A stretch of DNA of 32,172 nt, from contig JASJBK010000002.1 in assembly GCA_030066555.1 (NCBI GenBank), forward strand, positions 1 through 32,172. The letters run 5' to 3'. Numbering within the stretch: the stretch's first letter is position 1; each line of letters begins with the position of its first letter. Made by a program: the position numbers and the translations under genes. This stretch comes from Halieaceae bacterium (GTDB lineage Bacteria; Pseudomonadota; Gammaproteobacteria; Pseudomonadales; Halieaceae). The notes under the pieces are model-generated. The model worked only from the letters and a program-made list of their open reading frames with translations. It ran no database searches and was not told the origin of the DNA. Below are positions 10,202-19,062 of the stretch, in pieces.

Positions 10202-10741
10202 TCAGGCGCTTTTCTCGACTTCCTCGCTCTCGTCGGCAACGGCCGGTGCGGGCTCTTCGATGACGGCGGGCTCGGCGGCCACAAAATCCTCGCCGCTGCC
10301 TGAGGCGGCCTTGTCGAGGCCAAACTCCTCGTTGAGCACGCCCGATGCATAGGGCGACGCCTTGGGTGCATAGTCCAGCGGTGCCTGCACCGCCTCGGGC
10401 TCTGCGTCTGCCATCACCTGCGCCAGGCCACTGTCGGGGATCGTGCGCAGAATGCTGCCGGCCTCGTCGGCGCACAGCTGGCTGGCGCCGCTGGCCAGGT
10501 GGTTGTGCACATCGCGATAGCTTTCAGCCAGGTTGTTGAGCAACTTGGCGGTGTCGGTGAAGTGCTCGACTACCTCATGCTGGTAGTCCTTCTGCTGCTG
10601 AATCAGCTTGTCGACGCTGCGCTCCAGCTCCCGCTGCTTGCGCCCGTCAAAAGAATAGCGGCGTACCACCAGCGCGCCCAACCCACCGCCAACCAGCAGT
10701 GCGATCAGGGCGGTCATCAGGAGACTGCTCAACTCGTACAC
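10202..10741 (-). CDS. zapG: Cell division protein ZapG / YhcB (DUF1043)
   Basis: N-terminal TM helix then KQRELERSVDKLIQQQKDYQHEVVEHFTDTAKLLNNLAESYRDVHNHLASGA; GTG start at 10741 with AGGTG RBS; divergent from zapE as in E. coli. Confidence 0.88.
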   Translation of the reverse strand: MYELSSLLMTALIALLVGGGLGALVVRRYSFDGRKQRELERSVDKLIQQQKDYQHEVVEHFTDTAKLLNNLAESYRDVHNHLASGASQLCADEAGSILRTIPDSGLAQVMADAEPEAVQAPLDYAPKASPYASGVLNEEFGLDKAASGSGEDFVAAEPAVIEEPAPAVADESEEVEKSA

Positions 10742-10853
10742 AATTTCACCTCGCTGTAAGTGCTGTGGGGAGTATAGCTGCTTCCCGAGGCTCTCATCAC
10801 CCCTCCAGCTTCTCCATTGCGCGGCCATGGGCGGCTCGTTAAAGTGTGCGCCC

Positions 10854-11978
10854 ATGACAGACACGGGACACCACAACAGCCCCCTGGAGCGCTACGCCCG
10901 CGACCTGGAACGAGATGACTTCCAGGAAGATCCCGCCCAGCGTCACGCCGTTGAGAAACTGGATGCGCTCTACCGGCAGCTGGTTGCGGCCGAGAACGCA
11001 CTGCAGCGGCAGTCTCCCCTGGGCCGCGCCTGGCAGCGCTGGCGCGGCGAGCGCCCCGAACCGGTTCGTGGCCTGTACCTTTGGGGTGGAGTTGGGCGCG
11101 GCAAGACCTACCTGGTAGACACCTTTCACGACTGCCTTCCTTTCAAGCGTAAGCTGCGCATCCATTTTCATCGATTCATGCAGCGGGTCCACGCCGAACT
11201 CACCGACCTGGAGGGCGAGGCCAACCCCCTGCAGATCATTGCCGAGGGGCTGGCGCAGGAGGCGAGGGTGCTCTGCTTCGACGAGTTCTTCGTCTCCGAT
11301 ATCACCGACGCCATGATCCTCGGTGGCCTTATGGAGGCCCTGTTCGAGCGCGGTGTTACCCTGGTGGCCACCTCAAATATTGTCCCCGACGAGCTCTACA
11401 AAGATGGGCTGCAGCGGCAGCGCTTCCTGCCCGCCATCGAGCAGGTGAAACGCCACACCGAAGTGGTGAATGTCGATGCCGGTGTCGATTACCGCCTGCG
11501 CGCCCTGCAAAAGGCCGAGCTGTACCACACGCCGCTGGACGAAATGGCCAACGAGAGCCTGTTGCGCAGCTTCGAGAGCCTGGCGCCGGAGGCCGGCATG
11601 CAATGGGAAAGGCTGGAGATCAACGGCCGTTTCCTGAGCAGTCGCTGGGTGGCGGATGACGTGGTGTGGTTTGAGTTCGCCGAGCTCTGTGACGGGCCGC
11701 GCAGCCAGAACGACTACATCGAGATCGCCCGCATCTACCACGCGGTGCTGTTGGGCAATGTGCCGAAGATGGGTGTTGCCAGCGATGACCAGGCGCGTCG
11801 CTTTATCAACCTGGTGGACGAGTTCTACGACCGCAACGTCAAGCTGATCCTGTCCGCGGAAGTGCCAATTCTCGAACTCTATTCCGGTGGCCGTCTGGAG
11901 TTCGAGTTCCAGCGCACCCAGAGCCGCCTGCAGGAAATGCAGTCCGAAGAGTACCTGGCCCGTTCCCACCGCGCATAG
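10854..11978 (+). CDS. zapE: Cell division ATPase ZapE (AFG1 family)
   Basis: GLYLWGGVGRGKTYLVDTFHDCLP, FHRFMQRVHAEL, LCFDEFFVSDITDAMIL. Confidence 0.96.
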   Translation: MTDTGHHNSPLERYARDLERDDFQEDPAQRHAVEKLDALYRQLVAAENALQRQSPLGRAWQRWRGERPEPVRGLYLWGGVGRGKTYLVDTFHDCLPFKRKLRIHFHRFMQRVHAELTDLEGEANPLQIIAEGLAQEARVLCFDEFFVSDITDAMILGGLMEALFERGVTLVATSNIVPDELYKDGLQRQRFLPAIEQVKRHTEVVNVDAGVDYRLRALQKAELYHTPLDEMANESLLRSFESLAPEAGMQWERLEINGRFLSSRWVADDVVWFEFAELCDGPRSQNDYIEIARIYHAVLLGNVPKMGVASDDQARRFINLVDEFYDRNVKLILSAEVPILELYSGGRLEFEFQRTQSRLQEMQSEEYLARSHRA

Positions 11979-11987
11979 CCGCGAGCG

Positions 11988-12914
11988 CTAGAGTTTGTGG
12001 GCCTTGGGCCAGCGCCTCTTCAGGCAAATCCACTGGTCGGGCTGTTCGCTGATCCAGGTTTCGAAATGGTGGTGCACCGCCTCGGTCATGGCGATCGCCT
12101 TCTCGTCCGTGCTGCCACTGTCCGGCACCGGGATCGGTGCGTACAGGGTGACCCGGTAGCGCGCTTTGCCGAGCCGCTCACCGCGAATGGGCAGCACGGC
12201 GCTACCCGTCTTCAGCGCCAGCCTGGCCGCGCTGGTATTGCTCAGGGCGTCGCGACCGAAGAAAGGCACCAGGGCGCCGGTGTCGAGGCGGGTATCCATG
12301 GCCATGCCGATGGAGCGGCCGGCGTGCAGTTCCTTGAGCAATGGTCTTACACCCGCATCGGTGGGTACCAGTTTGACCCCGAAGGACTCGCGCAGCTTGA
12401 ACATCTGCTCGCGCAGGGCGGCGTTTGATTCCGGCGCATAGATCACGCTGACTTCCAGGCCCATGTCCAGCACGATCAGGTTGGTAACCTGCCAGGGTCC
12501 AACGTGGGCCGATACAAATACGGCGCCGCCGGCATCCAGCGCCGCGCGTGCCGCGGGATCGACGATAAACTCTATGCGCCGGTCGCGCTCTTCCCAGATC
12601 TGCCCCAGCTTGATCAGCTCGGCGGCAGATTTGCCAAGGCTGCGGAATATCCCGCGCACTTTTTCATCGCGCCAGGCCTGGTCCCGGTCCGGGAAGGCGA
12701 TGGAGAGGTTGATGTCGGCCTTGCGGGCCTTGTCACCGTAGGGGCCCAGCCAGCCGAAAAGCGCCGCACCCCAGGCGCTGGCGCGCTCCGGCGACAGCCT
12801 GTCCAACAGCCAGAACACGGTATTGAATATACGCGCTTCCAGCCACTGCACGCAGCGCCCCAGCCAGGGCCAGGCTCGGGCTGCGCGCTTGGGTACCAGG
12901 TAGTACTCGGGCAT
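11988..12914 (-). CDS. LpxL/HtrB-like lysophospholipid acyltransferase, variant HX4Q active-site motif
   Basis: LpxL-family layout (AHVGPWQVTNL, GRSIGMAMDTRLDTGALVPFFGRDALSNT, HHHFETWISEQPDQWICLKRRWP). ATG at 12914; the listed ORF start at 13457 runs antisense into the neighbouring gene. Confidence 0.88.
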   Translation of the reverse strand: MPEYYLVPKRAARAWPWLGRCVQWLEARIFNTVFWLLDRLSPERASAWGAALFGWLGPYGDKARKADINLSIAFPDRDQAWRDEKVRGIFRSLGKSAAELIKLGQIWEERDRRIEFIVDPAARAALDAGGAVFVSAHVGPWQVTNLIVLDMGLEVSVIYAPESNAALREQMFKLRESFGVKLVPTDAGVRPLLKELHAGRSIGMAMDTRLDTGALVPFFGRDALSNTSAARLALKTGSAVLPIRGERLGKARYRVTLYAPIPVPDSGSTDEKAIAMTEAVHHHFETWISEQPDQWICLKRRWPKAHKL

Positions 12915-12934
12915 GGGCGCGAGCGTGTAGTGTC

Positions 12935-13594
12935 TCAGGCCTGTTGCGCGGGTCGCTTTGCGTCTGCGTCGGGCAGCGTGCCAAACACGTGGTCCCAGAG
13001 CGGGGAACTCACGCCGTAGCGACCGCCTTCGCCAGAAAAGTGGTGCTTGAGATGGTAGTGCTTGAGGTACTTCGCCAGCGGGCTGCGCATCGGGAAGTGA
13101 TGGGTGGCGTAGTGAATGTAGTCGTAGCACAGGTAGCCGATTATGAAGAACGCAAAAAACGGCTGTAGCCACGGCTGCGGTATCGCCAGCCCGAACAGCA
13201 GGTACAGGGCTGCCATGATCGGCACGCCGCCGGCGGGTGGCATGACCAGGCGCGTCTTGTCCTTGGGATCGTGATGGTGGTTGCCGTGGAAAATAAACAC
13301 GAACCACTTGCCGATGCGGCTCTTTGCCGGGAAGTGAAACACGAAGCGGTGCAGCAGGTATTCCGCCAGTGTCCAGGCGAATACACCAGCTGCCGCCATG
13401 GCCAGCAGCGCCCACAGGCCAAAGCCATGCACCGCCACGCTGCGCCACAGCAGCCACGCGGCCACCGGGCTCCAGAATACCAGTGGCGTAATCGGGTGTA
13501 CGTGGGACAGTCGCTCGAGGGTGTCGTTCTCGAACAGTCGGATGGACTGGTGCTCAGTCTTGGGCTGGGCGTTTTGTTGCGTATCAGGCTGCAT
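12935..13594 (-). CDS. Fatty acid hydroxylase, FA2H/Scs7-like (candidate ceramide N-acyl 2-hydroxylase)
   Basis: Histidine clusters HRFVFH, HGNHHHDPKDKTRLVMPP, YIHYATHHF, YHLKHHF...YGVSSPLWDHVFGT, with the order and flanking residues of FA2H/Scs7. Confidence 0.87.
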   Translation of the reverse strand: MQPDTQQNAQPKTEHQSIRLFENDTLERLSHVHPITPLVFWSPVAAWLLWRSVAVHGFGLWALLAMAAAGVFAWTLAEYLLHRFVFHFPAKSRIGKWFVFIFHGNHHHDPKDKTRLVMPPAGGVPIMAALYLLFGLAIPQPWLQPFFAFFIIGYLCYDYIHYATHHFPMRSPLAKYLKHYHLKHHFSGEGGRYGVSSPLWDHVFGTLPDADAKRPAQQA

Positions 13595-14558
13595 AGCTGT
13601 CTATACCGGAATCGTTCCTGGCCGGATTGGCAGGCGCGGAGTTTTTCTGTTTGTCCCAGAAGCGCTTTGAAGCAAACCAGTCTTGCGGGTGCTTGCGAAT
13701 CCAGGCTTCGAAATGTTGATGGACTTGGGCGGTCATATCCACTGCCTGCTCGTTTTCGCTGGCGTCGGGGTCGCTCGCCCGGATCGGCTCGTGGAAGGTG
13801 ACCCGAAACCTCGCATTGGCCAGGCGTTCAACCTGCACCGGCACCAGGTCACAGTTGAATTTCAGTGCCAGCTTGGCTGGCATCAGCGTGCTCAGCTTGT
13901 CGCGGCCGAAGAAGGGTACGGGAGAGCCCTCGTCGATGCGGCGGTCCATGACAGCACCCGCGGTGCGGCCCTTCTTCAGCGCACGCATCAACAGGCGCGC
14001 ACTGTTGTCCCTGGAAAGCAGCTCGCAGTTGAGCGCCAGGCGGCTGTCGGACAGCATCTTGTCAAGGTAGGGATTGGTCGGCGGCGAATACAGGCTGGAG
14101 TTGGGCATGCCCAGTTTGGCCATGGCCGAGCAGACGACTTCCCAGTTACACACATGAGCGGTGGCGACCACGCAGGGGCGCGAGAAATCAGGTTGCTTTA
14201 CCACGATGTCCAGGCGCTCGTCTTCGGCAAGAATGGTCGCCAGATGGGGGTATTCGCCCAGTACCCGCCCGGCAGCTCCCCAGGCATCGACCACCAGGGC
14301 GTCGAGCGCTGCATCGTCCAGCTCTGGAAAGGCAGTGGCGAAATTGTTGCGGTAGATCGCCGTCTTGCGCTTCATGCGCGGCCCGATCAGGCGCCCCACC
14401 CGACGTCCCAGGCGTGAGGAGAAATCCACCGGTAGCAGCGTGAACAATTTCGCCAGCACCCACACCATGGCAAAGTCGAGTCGCCACAGTGCCCTCTGCA
14501 GGCGAGGGTGACGGCGCGCAATCTTGCGTAGCGGGCTACCAATGATGAATTCAGCCAT
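13584..14558 (-). CDS. LpxL/HtrB-like lipid acyltransferase with canonical HX4E
   Basis: VVATAHVCNWEVVCSAM, KKGRTAGAVMDRRIDEGSPVPFFGRDKLSTLMPAKLALK, HQHFEAWIRKHPQDWFASKRFW; 11-bp overlap with the hydroxylase gene. Confidence 0.9.
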   Translation of the reverse strand: MAEFIIGSPLRKIARRHPRLQRALWRLDFAMVWVLAKLFTLLPVDFSSRLGRRVGRLIGPRMKRKTAIYRNNFATAFPELDDAALDALVVDAWGAAGRVLGEYPHLATILAEDERLDIVVKQPDFSRPCVVATAHVCNWEVVCSAMAKLGMPNSSLYSPPTNPYLDKMLSDSRLALNCELLSRDNSARLLMRALKKGRTAGAVMDRRIDEGSPVPFFGRDKLSTLMPAKLALKFNCDLVPVQVERLANARFRVTFHEPIRASDPDASENEQAVDMTAQVHQHFEAWIRKHPQDWFASKRFWDKQKNSAPANPARNDSGIDSYAA

Positions 14559-14671
14559 GGTTGCTGGTCTTTCCCGGCACTAAAGCCTGGTCACTGTGTC
14601 ATGGAAAAGTGGAACTAAATCAACCGCTTATTATAGCGAAAAGGCATGCCTCGCGGGCTGCCAATTTCGTG

Positions 14672-15595
14672 TCAAAGTGCCGTATTGTCCAGTGTCAGCA
14701 GGCCGTCGTGAAGGCCGATTTGCGGCGACCAGCCGGTGGCCTCGCTGATGGCCCGATTGTCGGTCACCCAGTTGTCGAAGCGCAGTTCCCGCAGCTTGGG
14801 TGGCGTGAGCATGGCGGGTTTGCCGGTCAGCCGCCCCAGGCCCAGACTCAGTGCCGCGACTGCATTCAGCAATGGCGCCGGTACCTGCCACAGACGAACC
14901 TCGCGGCCGTATACCGTGCCGGCTATGGTGGCCATTTCGCGCCAGTTGTAGCCACCGCTTTTTTCATCCCCCAGCTCGAATACCTGGCCTGCCGCTGCCT
15001 CGCCATCCAGGCAGGTCGCGATTGCTTGCACCAGGTCGTCAACGTGCAGCAGCGAGGTGCGCGCCTCGATGCTGCCCGGCACCAGGGCAATGCCGCGAGC
15101 CATCCAGTCAAAGATGGCGCGCATTTCCTCGTCACCTGGGCCATAAATGGCTGGCGGCCGCAGCACTACCCAGTCCAGGCTGCTGGCCTTCACCAGCTCT
15201 TCGCCGGCGCGTTTGCTGCGGGAATACCAGGACAGCTGCGGCTCTCTCGCGGCCAGCGACGACACATGGATGATTCTTGCCCCCGGCGCTACAGAGCCGG
15301 CTGCGGTCAACACAGCGCGGGTACCCTCGCAGTTGGAGACCAGGAAATCTTCGGCTTTGTTGCCGCGCACCACGCCGGCCAGGTGGATTACGGCGTCGGC
15401 ACCGCTCAGCAGCTGCTGCAGGGCGTCCGGCGTTTGCAGGGAGCCGGTGACGGTCTCGATACTATCCGGGAGCCGGCTGGCCTTTTGCGGGCTGCGCAGC
15501 AGTGCGCGCACGCTATCGCCGCGCCCGAGAAGATGGGCGCAGAGGCGTTGTCCTATGAAGCCTGTCGCGCCGGTCAGCGCAACCAGTCTGGCCAC
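14672..15595 (-). CDS. NAD(P)-dependent epimerase/reductase (extended SDR), candidate CerR-type ceramide reductase
   Basis: TGATGFIG nucleotide-binding motif, YSRSK (YX3K) catalytic motif, LRPPAIYGPGD; next to the acyl-AMP ligase and near spt. Confidence 0.85.
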   Translation of the reverse strand: MARLVALTGATGFIGQRLCAHLLGRGDSVRALLRSPQKASRLPDSIETVTGSLQTPDALQQLLSGADAVIHLAGVVRGNKAEDFLVSNCEGTRAVLTAAGSVAPGARIIHVSSLAAREPQLSWYSRSKRAGEELVKASSLDWVVLRPPAIYGPGDEEMRAIFDWMARGIALVPGSIEARTSLLHVDDLVQAIATCLDGEAAAGQVFELGDEKSGGYNWREMATIAGTVYGREVRLWQVPAPLLNAVAALSLGLGRLTGKPAMLTPPKLRELRFDNWVTDNRAISEATGWSPQIGLHDGLLTLDNTAL

Positions 15596-15607
15596 TCTGG
15601 CGCCGCT

Positions 15608-17377
15608 TTAGGCGGTGGCTACCCTGAGGCGAACTTCCTCGGCCACCGCGTTGAGGCGCTCATTGTCATGGGCGGCAATGAAGTCCTGGCGTGCCTTGGA
15701 GCGCGACAGCTTGCCTGAAGAGGTCCGGGGCAGCGAGTGGGGTGCTACCAGTTCAACGTAGCAGTCGAGGCTCAGTTCCATGCGCACCAGGGCGGTGAGG
15801 CGACGCACCAGGTTATTACGCTTGTTGGGGTCGGTTTCACGACACTGGACCACCAGGACACAGAGCTCGTCGCCCTCATGGTCCGGAGCGGAGAAAGCGA
15901 GGGCATCGCCCACCCGTACTTCCGGCTGGGACTCAGCGATGTGCTCGAGATCCTGCGGCCAGATATTGCGGCCGTGGATGATGATCAGGTCTTTCTTGCG
16001 ACCGGTGATAGTGATGATGCCGTCGGCCAGGTAGCCGATATCACCGGTGTTGAGCCAGCCGTCTTCGCACAGGGCGTGGCTGGTCTCTTCCGGCAGTCCG
16101 AAATAGCCTGACATGACGCTGGGGCCGCGCAGGTAGATGACACCGCTGTGCCAGTCCGGCAGCGCCTTGCCATCGTCGTCGCGTACTTCGACGTCGAAGC
16201 CTGGCAGCGGATAGCCGCAGTTGACGAAGTGGCGGCCGCGGCCGCTGTTTTCTGACTCTTCCAGCAGCACCGCTTCGTGGTGGTCTGCCAGGTGGTCGCT
16301 GTCGATATGGTGGGTGGTGAAGCCGGTGTTGAGCGGGGAAAAGCTGATCCCCAGGGTGCACTCGGCCATGCCGTAGCAGGCCAGGAAGGCGCGACGGTCG
16401 AAGCCGCAGGTCTCCAGCATGTCGGCAAAGTGTTCCAGCGTCTGCGGCCGGATCATCTCGGCGCCAATGCCGGCCACGCGCCAGCTAGAGAGGTCGTACT
16501 GCTCGAGATCGGCGGGCCGAACCCGGCGCGCGCACAGGTCGTAGCCGAATGACGGCGCAAAGGAAATCGTCGCGCGGGTCTTGGTCATCAGGTTGAGCCA
16601 CTGGCGCGGGCGCATGGCGAACTCGCGGGTGTCCAGGTAGTCGATGGATACCTGGGCGGACATGGGTACCAGCACAAAGCCGACCAGGCCCATGTCGTGG
16701 TAGTAGGGCAGCCAGGACATCATGCGATCGTCGGAGCCCATTTCCAGACCCTGCATGATGGCCTGCAGGTTGGCCATGGCAGTCTGGTGCTCGATGACGA
16801 CGCCACGCGGGAAGCGGGTGCTGCCCGAGGTGTACTGGATGTAGGCGATATCGGTGGGCTTCACCTCCGGCAGCGCCAGGCCGGTATCGGGCAGGGCGTG
16901 GAAGGCTTCCGGCTCCTCGACCATGCGAATGGCCAGGTCTTCGCTGGCTTCCTGCAGGAAAGGCAGGTAGCCCTCGGAAGCGACACCAATGGCGGCATCG
17001 CTGGCTTCCAACAAGCGCTGCAGCTGGGCAACGTAGGCGCTGTGGGCGCCGACCTTTACCGAGGCAGGCAGGGCAACGGGGATCAGGCCTGCATACTGGC
17101 AGGCGTAGAAAAAGCGAATGAATTCGGGGTCGGTTTCAGCAACCAGAGCCACGCGGTCGCCCTTGTGCAGGCCGAGGCCCAGCAGCTTACGCGCCAACAT
17201 CTGCGACTGTTGGCGCAGGTCAGCGTAGGAGATGCTGGCATAGATTTCGCCGCGACCGGTATAGAAATTGGAGCCGGTCTCGCCCTGGGCCGCGTAGTCG
17301 AGCGCATCGGTGAGCGTCTCGAAATCTGCCGCGCGATAGGCCAGGTCGTGGTGCGTCGGCGTAGCGTTAGGTTGCAA
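15608..17377 (-). CDS. Fatty acyl-AMP / acyl-ACP ligase (FAAL-like AMP-binding enzyme)
   Basis: YIQYTSGSTRFPRGVVIEHQ, SWLPYYHDMGLVGFVLVPM, GWLNTGDIGYLADGIITITGRKKDLIIIHGRNIWPQDLE, SLPRTSSGKLSRSKAR; FAAL-style A5-A8 motifs. Confidence 0.9.
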   Translation of the reverse strand: MQPNATPTHHDLAYRAADFETLTDALDYAAQGETGSNFYTGRGEIYASISYADLRQQSQMLARKLLGLGLHKGDRVALVAETDPEFIRFFYACQYAGLIPVALPASVKVGAHSAYVAQLQRLLEASDAAIGVASEGYLPFLQEASEDLAIRMVEEPEAFHALPDTGLALPEVKPTDIAYIQYTSGSTRFPRGVVIEHQTAMANLQAIMQGLEMGSDDRMMSWLPYYHDMGLVGFVLVPMSAQVSIDYLDTREFAMRPRQWLNLMTKTRATISFAPSFGYDLCARRVRPADLEQYDLSSWRVAGIGAEMIRPQTLEHFADMLETCGFDRRAFLACYGMAECTLGISFSPLNTGFTTHHIDSDHLADHHEAVLLEESENSGRGRHFVNCGYPLPGFDVEVRDDDGKALPDWHSGVIYLRGPSVMSGYFGLPEETSHALCEDGWLNTGDIGYLADGIITITGRKKDLIIIHGRNIWPQDLEHIAESQPEVRVGDALAFSAPDHEGDELCVLVVQCRETDPNKRNNLVRRLTALVRMELSLDCYVELVAPHSLPRTSSGKLSRSKARQDFIAAHDNERLNAVAEEVRLRVATA

Positions 17378-17432
17378 AAATGAATCCCCCTCATTTTTGG
17401 CGGATCTACCGCCAGCGCATCAACTCCCGGTC

Positions 17433-17445
17433 ACCTGACTCAGGT
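17433..17445. promoter_or_regulatory. Inverted repeat ACCTGA-C-TCAGGT upstream of the acyl-ACP ligase gene (candidate operator)
   Basis: Exact 6-bp arms with 1-nt spacer, 56 bp upstream of ATG 17377, in the 533-bp divergent intergenic region. Confidence 0.35.
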
Positions 17446-17472
17446 CAACAGCGCAAAATCAAATAAGGCCCC

Positions 17473-17507
17473 TCAACTCTTTTCCCGGACTATTCCGGAA
17501 GAGTTGA
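17473..17507. other. Imperfect hairpin in the ligase/N-acyltransferase intergenic region
   Basis: TCAACTCTT-ttc-CCGGA-ctat-TCCGG-AAGAGTTGA: 9-bp and 5-bp stems separated by a 3-nt bulge, 4-nt loop; no T-tract. Confidence 0.45.
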
Positions 17508-17843
17508 AGACCGTTCCTGCCCCCAAATGGTCTCCGGCGCTGATGCGGCCGCTTGATCACCGTTCGAAACCGATGTGTACAACCGCTTGCGTCATGCTCT
17601 CAGGCCTTTTGTTATTCTCACCCGATAGGCGAAAATGGTAGCACCGATAACACTGTAACTTATAGGTAATAATACCAATCGAACCGGTCATGGCGGTGGC
17701 CAAATTGAGGGGTTTTTCCGGTGATTCGTCTAATAACGGGTTGCTGTTGCATGCCGCTACCCAAACCCTCTTCCGAAAACCCCGCCTCGCGGTCGACGGC
17801 AGGACGCAACTATATGTTATTTAAGCCCTTTTTGCCACACCCT

Positions 17844-17872
17844 TTGGTTGGCGAATAAATCGGGGCTATACT
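17844..17872 (+). promoter_or_regulatory. Candidate sigma70 promoter for the GNAT/N-acyltransferase gene
   Basis: TTGGTT - 17 nt - TATACT, 38 bp upstream of ATG 17911; -10 is 5/6 to consensus, -35 is 3/6. Confidence 0.4.
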
Positions 17873-17910
17873 GCGCGCCCCACGCCTTCCGAGTACCGAG
17901 TAGAAAATCC

Positions 17911-19053
17911 ATGAACGGCCAGAGCGCCGCGTCCATCCGCCTGGAGACGCTGGAAACCCCGTCACAGCTTCGCGATTTCCTGGCGCTGCCTCATCGTCTA
18001 TACGCTGAAGACAGCGCCTGGATTGCTCCGCTGACCCTTGAGCAGCGCCAGCGCTTCTCGCCAAAGAACCATTTTTTCCAGCATGCACGCTGGCGCGGCT
18101 GGGTCGCCTATCGCGACGGCGTGCCGGTCGGTCGCATTACCGCCCAGGTTGATGAACTGCACCAGGCTCACCACGGCGACCATGTGGGTTACTTCGGTAT
18201 GGTCGAGGGAGACGATGACGCCGAGGTTTTCGCCGCCCTGTTTGAAGCTGCCGAGAGCTGGCTGCGCAGCGAGGGCATGCAGCGGGCCCGCGGTCCGCTC
18301 AACCTGCACATCAACGAGGAAGTGGGCCTGCTGGTCGACGGCTTCGATACCCCACCCTTCGTGCTGATGGGGCACGCCAGGCCCTTCTACGGAGAGCGCA
18401 TCGAAAGCCATGGCTATCGGGGCGCCCGCGACTTGCTGGCCTACCACATCCGGCCCGACTTCGAGGCGCCTCGAGTCATGACGAAGCTGGCCGAGCGGGT
18501 TTCGGGCCGTGTCACCGTGCGCGCGCTGGATCGCGCGCGGATCGACGCCGAGGCGGCAGTCATGCTGGAAATCTTCAACGACGCCTGGAAACACAATTGG
18601 GGCTTTGTGCCTCTGGGAGAAGAAGACTGGGCGGATACGGTCAAGACCCTCACCAGGCTGATGCCAGACGACTATATCCAGATCGCCGAGTACGACGGCG
18701 AGCCGGTGGCCTTCATCGTTGCCCTGCCCAATATCAACGAGGCCGCTCGGGACCTGAAGGGTCGCCTGTTCCCGTTTGGCTGGCTCAAGCTGCTGTGGCG
18801 CCTCAAGGTCCGGCACCCCCGGACCGCCCGGGTGCCGCTGATGGGCGTGAAGCAGGAATTCCAGCACTCTCGGCTGGGTCCCACGCTGGCCTTCATGGTG
18901 ATCGATGCAGTGCGCAAGGCCCTGCATGCCCGCGGCGTCGAAGACGTCGAAATGGGCTGGATACTTGAGGACAACGACGGGATGCGCAATATTATCGAGA
19001 CCATCGGCGGCCAGGCGTACAAGCGCTACCGCGTGTACGAAAAACCTCTCTAG
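17911..19053 (+). CDS. Large GNAT-family N-acyltransferase, candidate bacterial ceramide synthase (bCerS-like)
   Basis: ~380 aa GNAT-type protein (PVGRITAQVDELHQ, GYFGMVEGDDDAEVFAALFEAAESWLRSEGMQRARGPLNLHINEEVGLLVDGFDTPP, VEMGWILEDNDGMRNIIETIGGQAYKRYRVYEKPL); genomic context with spt/ACP/ligase/SDR. Confidence 0.8.
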   Translation: MNGQSAASIRLETLETPSQLRDFLALPHRLYAEDSAWIAPLTLEQRQRFSPKNHFFQHARWRGWVAYRDGVPVGRITAQVDELHQAHHGDHVGYFGMVEGDDDAEVFAALFEAAESWLRSEGMQRARGPLNLHINEEVGLLVDGFDTPPFVLMGHARPFYGERIESHGYRGARDLLAYHIRPDFEAPRVMTKLAERVSGRVTVRALDRARIDAEAAVMLEIFNDAWKHNWGFVPLGEEDWADTVKTLTRLMPDDYIQIAEYDGEPVAFIVALPNINEAARDLKGRLFPFGWLKLLWRLKVRHPRTARVPLMGVKQEFQHSRLGPTLAFMVIDAVRKALHARGVEDVEMGWILEDNDGMRNIIETIGGQAYKRYRVYEKPL

Positions 19054-19062
19054 GAACCCCGC

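Noticed and set aside
12915-13457. N-terminal extension of the acyltransferase ORF 11988-13457
   Set aside because: The extension is an out-of-frame read of the FA2H-like gene; a better start with an LpxL-like N-terminus is at 12914
14630-14635. TATAAT on the minus strand upstream of acyltransferase 2
   Set aside because: Perfect -10-like hexamer, but no reasonable -35 at 16-18 nt spacing, so not listed as a promoter
14561-15718. 385-aa plus-strand ORF
   Set aside because: Antisense to the SDR gene; no domain signature
15608-17377. Polyketide/NRPS loading module
   Set aside because: Stand-alone FAAL-like ligase with a stand-alone ACP; no KS, AT or condensation domains in the window
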